From positions 1-64,000 of the forward strand of contig DAIUEV010000011.1 in the NCBI GenBank assembly GCA_036844945.1: a DNA stretch of 64,000 bases, in the 5' to 3' direction. A program made the position numbers and the translations under genes. The notes beneath the pieces are model-generated. The model did no database searches and was not told the origin of the DNA. It was given only the letters and a program-made list of their open reading frames with translations. Positions 35,120-44,377 of this stretch are shown here, piece after piece. The stretch's first letter is position 1; each line of letters begins with the position of its first letter. The stretch is from Palsa-461 sp036844945. Its GTDB lineage: Bacteria > Actinomycetota > Acidimicrobiia > Acidimicrobiales > RAAP-2.

Positions 35120-35148
35120 TTGTCCCCACCCCTCCCGCGTGCCAAGAT
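35120..35148 (+). promoter_or_regulatory. promoter of the ilvBNC leader
   Basis: TTGTCC (35120-35125) and CAAGAT (35143-35148) are separated by 17 bp. The -10 box ends 9 nt before the leader-peptide ATG, so the leader would be translated from nearly the 5' end. Confidence 0.45.
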
Positions 35149-35157
35149 GTCGGGGCC

Positions 35158-35205
35158 ATGCGGACCCGGACCACCCCCACGACGCTCCTGGTAGTCATCA
35201 CGTAG
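35158..35205 (+). CDS. ilvBNC leader peptide (attenuator)
   Basis: A 15-codon open frame reads MRTRTTPTTLLVVIT followed by TAG. Residues 10-14 are Leu-Leu-Val-Val-Ile, the three branched-chain amino acids made through the downstream genes. It is followed by two hairpins. This is the classic ribosome-sensing leader of a branched-chain biosynthetic operon. It acts by being translated, not as a functional protein. Confidence 0.8.
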   Translation: MRTRTTPTTLLVVIT

Positions 35206-35256
35206 CGCGCGGCCACACACTTGTCGCGCGCATTCGACCTCCCGAACGGGAGGTCG
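35205..35256 (+). promoter_or_regulatory. ilvBNC attenuator hairpins
   Basis: GCGCGC (35205-35210) can pair with GCGCGC (35226-35231), starting at the leader stop codon. Next CGACCTCCC (35235-35243), loop GAAC, and GGGAGGTCG (35248-35256) form a 9-bp terminator-like stem followed by TTTGCAT. The T-run is short. I could not identify an unambiguous antiterminator pairing. Confidence 0.65.
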
Positions 35257-35331
35257 TTTGCATATCTGGCCCCAGACGCCCCGCCCGCCCCTCCGACCCA
35301 CCCGACGACCACACGAGCAAGAGGAACGACC

Positions 35332-37128
35332 ATGCGACTCACCGGAGCCCAGGCCCTCATCAAGAGCCTCGAGACCCAGGGCGTCGAGGTGATGTTCGGC
35401 CTGCCGGGCGGGGCCATCCTCCCGGTCTACGACCCGATCCTCGACTCCTCGATCCGCCACGTCCTCGTGCGCCACGAGCAGGGGGCCGGCCACATGGCCG
35501 AGGGCTACGCCATGGTGACCGGGCGCCCCGGCGTGGCCATGGTGACGAGCGGGCCGGGCGCCACCAACGTGGTCACCCCCCTCGCCAACGCCTACATGGA
35601 TTCCACGCCGCTCGTCGTGATCTCCGGGCAGGTGGCGACCACCGCGATCGGGACCGACGCCTTCCAGGAGTGCGACATCACCGGGGTCACCATGGGCATC
35701 ACCAAGCACAACTGGCTGGTGAAGCGGGCCGAGGACATCCCGCGCACGGTGGCGGCCGCCTTCCACGTCGCCACCACCGGCCGGCCCGGGCCGGTCCTGG
35801 TCGACCTGCCCAAGGACGTCGCGAACGCCCAGATGGAGTGGTACTGGCCGGAGTCCGAGGCCGACCTCGATCTCCCCGGCTACCACCCCCGCACCGAGGG
35901 CGACCCGGCCGCCATCGCGGCGGCGGCCGAGCTGATGCTGTCGGCCGAGCGGCCGGTGCTCTACGTGGGCGGCGGGGTGCTGAAGGCGCGCGGCGCGGCG
36001 GCGCTGCTCGAACTGGCCGAGCGGACCGGCTTCCCGGTGGTCACCACGCTCATGGCCCGGGGCGCGTTCCCCGACAGTCACCCGCTGTGCCTCGGGATGC
36101 CCGGGATGCACGGCAACTACACGGCCGTCACCGCCATGCAGCGGGCCGACCTCCTGGTCTCCCTGGGCGCCCGGTTCGACGACCGGGTGACCGGCAAGGT
36201 CGACACGTTCGCCCCCGCGGCCCGGATCGTCCACGTGGACATCGACCCGGCCGAGATGGGCAAGGTCCGGGTCCCCGAGGTCGGCATCGTCGGGGACTGC
36301 CGCCGGGTCACCGAGGGCCTCCTCGAGGCGCTCGAGGCGGCGGGGCTCGCCCACGACGACGCGGCGGTCCGCACCGACGCGGGCGCCCGCGCCACGCCGG
36401 GCACGCGGGCGGCGGCCCGCCCCGGGCAAGAGGCGTGGTGGGCCCAGCTGCGGGCGTGGCAGCGCCAGTTCCCGCTCCATTACGACGAGGACGCCGAGGG
36501 CGCGATCAAGCCCCAGATGGTGGTGGAGACCCTGCGCGACCTCGCCCCGGCCGACACGGTGGTGGTGGCCGGGGTCGGCCAGCACCAGATGTGGGCGTCC
36601 CAGTACTGGCGTTTCGAGGAGCCCTACACCTGGGTCAACTCGGGCGGGGCGGGGACGATGGGCTTCGCCGTTCCGGCATCGATCGGGGCCAAGGTCGGCC
36701 GGCCGGACAAGACCGTCTGGGCGATCGACGGCGACGGCTGCTTCCAGATGACCGCCCAGGAGCTGGTCACGGCCAGCGCCGAGCGGATCCCGGTGAAGAT
36801 CGCGATCTTGAACAACGCCTATCTCGGCATGGTCCGCCAGTGGCAGGAGATGTTCTACGCCGAGCGCTACTCGGAGGTCTACCTCTCGCCCGACCTGCCG
36901 GACTACGTGAAGTGGGCCGAGGCGATGGGGTGCGTCGGGATCCGGGCCGAGACGCCCGAGGAGGTCGCGCCGGCCATCGAGAAGGCCAACTCGATCGACG
37001 ACCGCCCGGTGGTGGTCGACTTCCGGACCGACGCGTTCGAGAAGGTGTTCCCGATGGTGCCCGCCGGGGGCTCCAACGACGCCATCGTGGTGCACCCCGG
37101 CCAATCCGGCGCCCGGATCGCGCAGTGA
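35332..37128 (+). CDS. ilvB: acetolactate synthase large subunit
   Basis: A 598-residue ThDP enzyme condensing two pyruvates, or pyruvate and 2-oxobutyrate, for Val/Leu/Ile synthesis. Glu49 in VRHEQGAGHMAEGYA activates ThDP. FAD-domain segments occupy the middle. The metal/ThDP motif is WAIDGDGCFQMTAQEL through NNAYLGMVRQW. ATG 35332 has AAGAGGAACGACC upstream and lies after the attenuator. GTGA overlap with ilvN ensures paired subunit synthesis. Confidence 0.95.
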   Translation: MRLTGAQALIKSLETQGVEVMFGLPGGAILPVYDPILDSSIRHVLVRHEQGAGHMAEGYAMVTGRPGVAMVTSGPGATNVVTPLANAYMDSTPLVVISGQVATTAIGTDAFQECDITGVTMGITKHNWLVKRAEDIPRTVAAAFHVATTGRPGPVLVDLPKDVANAQMEWYWPESEADLDLPGYHPRTEGDPAAIAAAAELMLSAERPVLYVGGGVLKARGAAALLELAERTGFPVVTTLMARGAFPDSHPLCLGMPGMHGNYTAVTAMQRADLLVSLGARFDDRVTGKVDTFAPAARIVHVDIDPAEMGKVRVPEVGIVGDCRRVTEGLLEALEAAGLAHDDAAVRTDAGARATPGTRAAARPGQEAWWAQLRAWQRQFPLHYDEDAEGAIKPQMVVETLRDLAPADTVVVAGVGQHQMWASQYWRFEEPYTWVNSGGAGTMGFAVPASIGAKVGRPDKTVWAIDGDGCFQMTAQELVTASAERIPVKIAILNNAYLGMVRQWQEMFYAERYSEVYLSPDLPDYVKWAEAMGCVGIRAETPEEVAPAIEKANSIDDRPVVVDFRTDAFEKVFPMVPAGGSNDAIVVHPGQSGARIAQ

Positions 37129-37661
37129 CCGACCTCGCCCCCGGGCGCCCCGACGGCGAGGCGCCACGCCACCACATCCTGTCGGTGCTGGTCGAGAACA
37201 AGGCCGGGGTGCTCGCCCGGGTGGCCGGCTTGTTCTCCCGGCGGGGCTTCAACATCTTCTCGCTGGCCGTCGCGCCGACCGACGACGCACGGCTCAGCCG
37301 CCTGACCATCGTGGTCGACGTCGAGTCGGCCCCGCTCGAGCAGGTCATCCAGCAGCTCGACAAGCTGATCAACGTGGTGTCGATCTCCCAACTCGCCCCC
37401 GAGGCCGCCGTCGAGCGGGAGCTGGTGCTCGCCACCGTGGCGGTCGACGCGGCCCGGCGGGGGGAGATCATCGAGCTGGTCGGGGTGTTCCGCGGCGAGG
37501 TGGTCAACGTCGGCCCCGACAAGTTGACGGTGATGCTGGCCGACAGCCCCGACACCCTCGACGACTTCGAGCGACTGCTCGGCGACTACCGGATCGTCGA
37601 GCTGCAGCGCACGGGGCGGATCGCGCTCCCGAAGTTGACCCGCCCGGCACCGGACGCCTGA
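37125..37661 (+). CDS. ilvN: acetolactate synthase regulatory small subunit
   Basis: A 178-residue subunit with an N-terminal ACT domain (HHILSVLVENKAGVLARVAG, FNIFSLAVAPTDD) that binds valine for feedback inhibition, and a C-terminal second ACT-like domain. The GTG at 37125 overlaps the ilvB stop. ilvC follows 27 bp later. Confidence 0.94.
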   Translation: MTDLAPGRPDGEAPRHHILSVLVENKAGVLARVAGLFSRRGFNIFSLAVAPTDDARLSRLTIVVDVESAPLEQVIQQLDKLINVVSISQLAPEAAVERELVLATVAVDAARRGEIIELVGVFRGEVVNVGPDKLTVMLADSPDTLDDFERLLGDYRIVELQRTGRIALPKLTRPAPDA

Positions 37662-37688
37662 GCGCCCGCGACCACAGGAGAGACCGAC

Positions 37689-38714
37689 ATGGCCACCTTG
37701 TACTACGAGTCCGACGCCGACCCGAGGCTGCTCAAGGGCCGCAAGGTCGCCATCTTGGGCTACGGCTCCCAGGGGCACGCGCACGCGCTCAACCTGAGCG
37801 AGTCGGGGATCGACGTGCGGGTCGGGCTGCGGGACGGCTCGTCGTCGCGGCAGAAGGCCGAGGAGGCGGGCCTGAAGGTCACCCCGGTGGAGCAGGCCGC
37901 CACCGAGGCCGACGTGATCATGTTCCTCCTGCCCGACACCGAGCAGAAGGCCGTCTACGACAACGAGGTGGCCGCCCACCTCGAGGCCGGCGACTGCCTC
38001 ATGTTCGCCCACGGGTTCAACATCCGCTTCGGCCAGATCGTGCCGCCGGCGGGCGTGGACGTGGCGATGGTCGCCCCCAAGGGACCGGGGCACCTGGTGC
38101 GGCGAACCTACACCGAGGGCGGCGGGGTCCCGACCCTCATCGCGGTGGCCCAGGACGCCACCGGGAACGCCCGGGCCCTGGCCCTCTCCTACGCCCATGC
38201 CCTCGGCTCGACCCGGGCCGGGGTGCTCGACACCACCTTCGAGGAGGAGACCGAGACCGACCTGTTCGGCGAGCAGGTGGTGCTGTGCGGCGGGCTGACC
38301 GCGCTGGTCATCGCCGGCTTCGAGACGCTGGTCGACGCCGGCTACCAGCCCGAGTCGGCCTACTTCGAGTGCCTGCACGAGCTGAAGCTGATCGTCGACC
38401 TCATGTACGAGGAGGGGATCGCCGGGATGCGCTACTCCATCTCGGACACCGCCGAGTACGGGGATGTCACCCGCGGCCCCCGGGTCATCAACGACGCGGT
38501 GCGGGCGGAGATGCGCGCGATCCTGGCCGCCATCCGTGACGGCAGCTTCGCGGCCGAGTGGATCGAGGAGAACCGCATCGGGCGGCCGAACTTCTCCCGG
38601 CTGCGGGCGGCCGGCCAGGCCCACCAGATCGAGAAGGTCGGTGCGGAGCTGCGGGCCATGATGCCGTTCATCGCCCAGGGGCGCCGCGGGGTGAAGGACG
38701 TCTCGGGGGGCTGA
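37689..38714 (+). CDS. ilvC: ketol-acid reductoisomerase
   Basis: A 341-residue class I enzyme that isomerises and reduces acetolactate or acetohydroxybutyrate. The NADPH motif is LGYGSQGHAHALNL, and SSRQKAEEAG follows in the phosphate-binding loop. Metal-binding acidic residues lie in the knotted C-terminal domain (DLFGEQVVLCGG, YFECLHELKLIVDLMYEEG). CAGGAGAGACC is the ribosome-binding site. It is the last gene of the ilvBNC operon. Confidence 0.95.
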   Translation: MATLYYESDADPRLLKGRKVAILGYGSQGHAHALNLSESGIDVRVGLRDGSSSRQKAEEAGLKVTPVEQAATEADVIMFLLPDTEQKAVYDNEVAAHLEAGDCLMFAHGFNIRFGQIVPPAGVDVAMVAPKGPGHLVRRTYTEGGGVPTLIAVAQDATGNARALALSYAHALGSTRAGVLDTTFEEETETDLFGEQVVLCGGLTALVIAGFETLVDAGYQPESAYFECLHELKLIVDLMYEEGIAGMRYSISDTAEYGDVTRGPRVINDAVRAEMRAILAAIRDGSFAAEWIEENRIGRPNFSRLRAAGQAHQIEKVGAELRAMMPFIAQGRRGVKDVSGG

Positions 38715-38724
38715 GCGGAGCGCG

Positions 38725-39273
38725 GTGACGAGGTACGTCTGCCTGTTGCGGGCGGTCAACGTCGGCGGCCGGGCCGTGCCCATGGCGGAGCTCCGTGCGC
38801 TGTTCGAGTCGCTCGGGTACTCCGAGGTGGCCTCCTACATCCAGAGCGGCAACGTCGTCTTCGGCTCTTCGAAGTCGGTCCGAGGCGATGCCCTCGAGGC
38901 GTCCATCGAGGCGGCTTTCGGCGTGAAGACCAGCCCGGTGCTGCGCACGGCCGCCGAGATGGCGGAGGTGGCCGCCGCCCACCCGTTCCGGGACGCCGAC
39001 CCGACCAAGCTGCACGTCGGCTTCCTCGCGGCGAGGCCGCCGAAGGCCGCGGTCTCAGCCCTCGAGCCCGAGGGGTTCCTGCCCGAGCGCTTCGCCGTCT
39101 CGGGCCGGGAGCTCTATCTCCACCTGCCGGCGGGGATGGCCCGCACGAAGCTGCCGGGCTATCTGGAGCGACGGCTCAAGCTCCCGGTGACCTTCCGGAA
39201 CTGGCGGACCGTGCAGACGCTGGCCGAGATGGCGGGCACGCCGCTCAGGCGAGGGCGCCCACCACGTAGTTGA
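38725..39273 (+). CDS. DUF1697 family protein
   Basis: A 182-residue protein beginning YVCLLRAVNVGGRAVPMAEL with YIQSGNVVF, the signature of DUF1697. No function is established. The GTG start is 10 nt after the ilvC stop, so it may ride on the ilv transcript. Its 3' end overlaps the convergent serC by 29 bp. Confidence 0.8.
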   Translation: MTRYVCLLRAVNVGGRAVPMAELRALFESLGYSEVASYIQSGNVVFGSSKSVRGDALEASIEAAFGVKTSPVLRTAAEMAEVAAAHPFRDADPTKLHVGFLAARPPKAAVSALEPEGFLPERFAVSGRELYLHLPAGMARTKLPGYLERRLKLPVTFRNWRTVQTLAEMAGTPLRRGRPPRS

Positions 39274-40381
39274 TGCAGCCGCACAGCGCCGCGATGTCGT
39301 CGGGCTCGATCGACGGGAACATCGCGATGCGGAGCTGGTTGCGGCCGAGCTTGCGGTAGGGCTCGGTGTCGAGGATCCCGTTGGCCCGCAGGACCGCGGC
39401 GATCCTGGCCGCGTCGATGCTGTCGGCGAAGTCGATGGTGCCGACCACGTGGCTGCGCTCGTGGGGCTTCTCGACGAACGGGCGGGCGAAGTCCGACTGC
39501 TCCGCCCAGGTGTAGAGGATCTCGGCCGACCGGTCGCACCGGGCGGTCGTCCAGGCGAGACCGCCGTTGCCGAGCATCCACTCCACCTGGTCGACGAAGA
39601 GGAACAGCGTGGCCAGGGCGGGCGTGTTGTAGGTCTGGTCGAGCCGCGAGTTCTCGATCGCGATCTTGAGGTCGAGCGAGGACGGCACCCACCGCCCGCC
39701 CTCGGCGATGCGCTCGACCCGCTCGACCCCGGCGGGTGACATGAGCGCGACCCACAGCCCCCCGTCGGCGGCGAAGCACTTCTGCGGGGCCAGGTAGTAG
39801 ACGTCGAACTCGGCCGGGTCGACCGAGAGCCCGCCGGCCGCCGAGGTGGCGTCGACCGCCACCAGACCCTCGGCGCCGGCAGGGCGCAGGATCTCCATCG
39901 ACACCCCGGTCGAGGTCTCGTTGTGGGTCAGGGCGTAGAGGTCGACGGCGGGGTCGGGAACCGGGACCGGGTGGGTGCCCGGTGCCGACTCGATGACCTG
40001 GGGGTCCTTCAGGTGCGGTGCGGCCTTCGCGGCGGCGGCGAACTTGGAGGAGAACTCGCCGAAACAGAGGTGCTGGCTCTGCTCCTCGATCAGGCAGAAG
40101 GTGGCGGCGTCCCAGAAGCTCGTCGTGCCCCCGTTGCCGAGCACCACCTCGTAGCCGTCGGGTAAGGAGAAGAGCTCGGACAGCCCCGAGCGCAGCCGGC
40201 CCACCACGGTGCGCACCCCCGGCTGGCGGTGGCTGGTGCCGAGGTAGGTGTCGGCGACGCTCGCCAGCGCCTTCACCTGCTCGGGTCGCACCTTGGACGG
40301 ACCGGACCCGAACCGACCGTCGGAGGGGAGCAGATGGGGCGGGATCGAGATGTCGGGGCCTTCGGTCACGTATGGAATCAT
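39245..40381 (-). CDS. serC: phosphoserine aminotransferase
   Basis: A 378-residue class V PLP aminotransferase, length and sequence as in the actinobacterial SerC branch. It makes 3-phosphoserine from 3-phosphohydroxypyruvate. DGRFGSGPSKVRPEQV opens the protein; the PLP lysine lies in YYLAPQKCFAADGG, and HNETSTGV binds the substrate end. ATG 40381 shares its CATG with the divergent aminotransferase. serA, the preceding pathway enzyme, lies 1.3 kb away on the other strand. Confidence 0.92.
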   Translation of the reverse strand: MIPYVTEGPDISIPPHLLPSDGRFGSGPSKVRPEQVKALASVADTYLGTSHRQPGVRTVVGRLRSGLSELFSLPDGYEVVLGNGGTTSFWDAATFCLIEEQSQHLCFGEFSSKFAAAAKAAPHLKDPQVIESAPGTHPVPVPDPAVDLYALTHNETSTGVSMEILRPAGAEGLVAVDATSAAGGLSVDPAEFDVYYLAPQKCFAADGGLWVALMSPAGVERVERIAEGGRWVPSSLDLKIAIENSRLDQTYNTPALATLFLFVDQVEWMLGNGGLAWTTARCDRSAEILYTWAEQSDFARPFVEKPHERSHVVGTIDFADSIDAARIAAVLRANGILDTEPYRKLGRNQLRIAMFPSIEPDDIAALCGCINYVVGALA

Positions 40382-41618
40382 GGCATTCGTGGCCCCCAGC
40401 CCTTCCACGGCCCTCCATGCCCGCATCTCGCGGCGCGCCGGCGCAGTCGCGCCCTCGGCGACCCTGGCCGTCGACGCCGCGGCGAAGGCGCTCCAGGCCG
40501 CGGGCGAGCACGTCATCGGCTTCGGGGCCGGCGAGCCGGACTTCCCGACGCCCAAGGAGATCGTCGAGGCGGCCGTGGCGGCCTGCTCCGACCCGGTGAT
40601 GCACCACTACACCCCGACGGCCGGTCTCCCGGCCCTCCGGGCGGCCATCGCCGCCAAGACCGCCCGCGACTCGGGCTACGAGGTCGAGCCCTCCCAGGTC
40701 CTCGTGACCAACGGGGGCAAACAGGCGGTGTCCAACGCCTTCGCGGTGCTCTGCGACCCGGGCGACGAGGTCCTCGTCCCCGCCCCCTACTGGACCACCT
40801 ACCCCGAGTCGATCGCCCTGGGTGGTGGGGTCCCGGTGGTGGTGCCCTCCGACGAGTCGACCGGCTACCGAGTCTCGGTGGAGGACCTCGAGGCGGCCGC
40901 CACCGACCGGACCAAGGTGCTCCTCTTCGTGTCGCCGTCCAACCCGACCGGCGCCGTCTACCCGCGGGCCGAGATCGAGGCCATCGGGCGGTGGGCCGTC
41001 GAGCGCGGGGTGTGGGTCCTCACCGACGAGATCTACGAGCACCTCGTGTACGGCGACGCCGAGCACCACTCGATGCCGGTGGTCGTGCCCGAGCTCGCCG
41101 AGACCTGCGTGGTCGTGAACGGGGTGGCCAAGACCTACGCGATGACCGGCTGGCGCGTGGGCTGGCTCATCGGCCCGCCCGACGTCGTGGCGGCCGCCAC
41201 CAACATCCAGTCGCACCAGACCTCGAACGTCGCCAACGTCTCCCAGGCCGCCGCGCTGTGCGCGGTCTCCGGCGGGCTCGAGGCGGTGGCCGAGATGAAG
41301 GTCGCCTTCGACCGGCGCCGGCGCGCCATCGTGGACCAGCTGAACGCGATCGAGGGCGTGCACTGCCCTGAGCCCGATGGCGCCTTCTACGCCTTCCCGT
41401 CGGTGAAGGGCCTGCTCGGCAAGGAGATCCGGGGGCGCCGGCCGAGCTCGAGCGGCGAGCTCGCCGACCTATGCATCACCGAGGCCAAGGTGGCGGTCGT
41501 GCCCGGGGAGGCCTTCGGGGCGCCTGGCTACTTCCGCATGTCGTACGCGCTGGGGGACGAGGATCTGCACGAGGGGGTCGCGAGGCTGGCGTCGCTGTTC
41601 GGCGAGGCCCGGCCGTAG
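40380..41618 (+). CDS. class I PLP aminotransferase (aspartate/prephenate type)
   Basis: A 412-residue fold-type I aminotransferase. FGAGEPDFPTP binds substrate, FVSPSNPTGAVY is the family motif, and the PLP lysine is in NGVAKTYAMTGWRVGW. It is close to bacterial class Ib aspartate aminotransferases, some of which also act on prephenate. ATG 40380 overlaps the divergent serC start. serA follows 19 bp downstream with its own GAGGAGGAG site, so the two may form an operon. Confidence 0.9.
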   Translation: MAFVAPSPSTALHARISRRAGAVAPSATLAVDAAAKALQAAGEHVIGFGAGEPDFPTPKEIVEAAVAACSDPVMHHYTPTAGLPALRAAIAAKTARDSGYEVEPSQVLVTNGGKQAVSNAFAVLCDPGDEVLVPAPYWTTYPESIALGGGVPVVVPSDESTGYRVSVEDLEAAATDRTKVLLFVSPSNPTGAVYPRAEIEAIGRWAVERGVWVLTDEIYEHLVYGDAEHHSMPVVVPELAETCVVVNGVAKTYAMTGWRVGWLIGPPDVVAAATNIQSHQTSNVANVSQAAALCAVSGGLEAVAEMKVAFDRRRRAIVDQLNAIEGVHCPEPDGAFYAFPSVKGLLGKEIRGRRPSSSGELADLCITEAKVAVVPGEAFGAPGYFRMSYALGDEDLHEGVARLASLFGEARP

Positions 41619-41637
41619 CACGAGGAGGAGCGCCCCC

Positions 41638-43195
<1,558 letters not shown>

Positions 43196-43206
<11 letters not shown>

Positions 43207-43348
43207 ACGGGCCGGGCGCGCGGGGGACCGGCGGCCACGAGTCGCCGACCGGCACCTCGCTCGAGCCGCGGCGTACCAACGCCACCGCCGCGACGAGCAG
43301 GACCAGGGCGGTCCACCGGAAGCGCCGACGCGGGCGCCCGCTGCGCAC
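43196..43348 (-). CDS. possible 50-residue single-pass membrane protein
   Basis: A GTG 6 nt after the signal-peptidase stop opens a 50-codon frame. It has a basic N-terminus (RSGRPRRRFRW), one hydrophobic segment (TALVLLVAAVALV) and a Pro-rich tail. Position and topology suggest a small accessory membrane protein of the signal-peptidase operon, but it could be spurious. It overlaps the serA 3' end by 11 bp. Confidence 0.4.
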
Positions 43349-43354
43349 GGTGGC

Positions 43355-44377
43355 TCACCGTAGTGGGCGGGCCGGGGGCTGCGGTCGGGGCCGGGCACCG
43401 GGCGCCGCCCAGCCCGGAGCGGGCGGCGGGGGGAACGGCGCGGGTGCCGGGAGAACCGGGGCGAGCCTCAGCGGGGGCCGGCGGAGCCGGTGCCAGAGCA
43501 CCCGGCCGACCAGCACGAGCATCGGCAGGAGGACCACCAGCGCGAACATTGCCCACTGCCACGGCGTGAACGAGACGTGGTCGCCGAGCGAGACCAGGGT
43601 GCCCCGGGTCGGCACACCGGTGAGCTTCAGCACCTGCCCCGGCACCACGCCGGTGACGTCGGGCGCGCCGGTCACCCGGTACTGGGCGGGGAACAGCCCT
43701 GTGTTCACCACCCACATCACCACCGAGCCGCCCGGGCGCTGCTCCCACGCCACGACGGCGGCCCGGACGAAGGGGCGCATCACGAGCGCAGGCACCACCG
43801 CCAGCGCGGTGACCGCCAGCAGGTCGAACTGACTTCGGAAGCGGGCGGCCACCGAGCGCCGGGCCACCAGAATGCAGGCGAGCGCGGCCGCCACCCAGGG
43901 CAGGCCTCGCCACAGCCACCCGAGATCGCGGACGTTGTCCACGACCCTGCCGACCACGTCGCCGGGCGACACCGTCCACGGGTCGACCCGCCCGAGCGCG
44001 TCCCCGGCGGTCTTGAAGGCGCCCCCCGGAAGGACCCGGACCACGCGGTGGGTGAAGACCGTGGTGCTCCCCGGAGGCCGGAAGGTGACCACGTCGCCGA
44101 CGTGGACCGGCCCGGTGAGCGGCTGGTCGAGCACGAGGGTGCCCACGCACAGGTCGGGGCACATCGACGGGGTGGCGATCGTGAAGAGCGCGCCGCCGGC
44201 GAGCCGCCACCCCACCGACGCGAGGACGGCCGCCGCGACGAGGACGCCGACCACCACGAGAAGGATCGAGCGGGTCGGGCCTTGGGGCGCCGGCAAGGGG
44301 TGTGGGCGCGGCGGGCGCGTCGGCGCCCATGGGGACGAGGAGACGGCGACCGGGGCCGCCTGGACGGCCGGGATCAC
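43355..44377 (-). CDS. SipW-type (ER-like) signal peptidase I
   Basis: A 340-residue S26B peptidase. After one N-terminal helix (37-56) comes nucleophile Ser71 in IATPSMCPDL and His110 in VFTHRVVRV, replacing the lysine of ordinary bacterial enzymes. Asp126/Asp132 in KTAGDALGRVD complete the Ser-His-Asp set of SipW. Three or more further helices and a Pro-rich tail follow, an unusually long C-terminal extension. GTG 44377 overlaps the LamG-protein stop (GTGA). The two upstream secreted proteins carry SipW-dependent-type signals and are its presumed substrates. Confidence 0.85.
   Translation of the reverse strand: MIPAVQAAPVAVSSSPWAPTRPPRPHPLPAPQGPTRSILLVVVGVLVAAAVLASVGWRLAGGALFTIATPSMCPDLCVGTLVLDQPLTGPVHVGDVVTFRPPGSTTVFTHRVVRVLPGGAFKTAGDALGRVDPWTVSPGDVVGRVVDNVRDLGWLWRGLPWVAAALACILVARRSVAARFRSQFDLLAVTALAVVPALVMRPFVRAAVVAWEQRPGGSVVMWVVNTGLFPAQYRVTGAPDVTGVVPGQVLKLTGVPTRGTLVSLGDHVSFTPWQWAMFALVVLLPMLVLVGRVLWHRLRRPPLRLAPVLPAPAPFPPPPAPGWAAPGARPRPQPPARPLR

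Noticed and set aside
34660..37167. Long minus-strand frame opposite tetR and ilvB
   Set aside because: No recognisable domain, and the plus strand holds ilvB with all family motifs.
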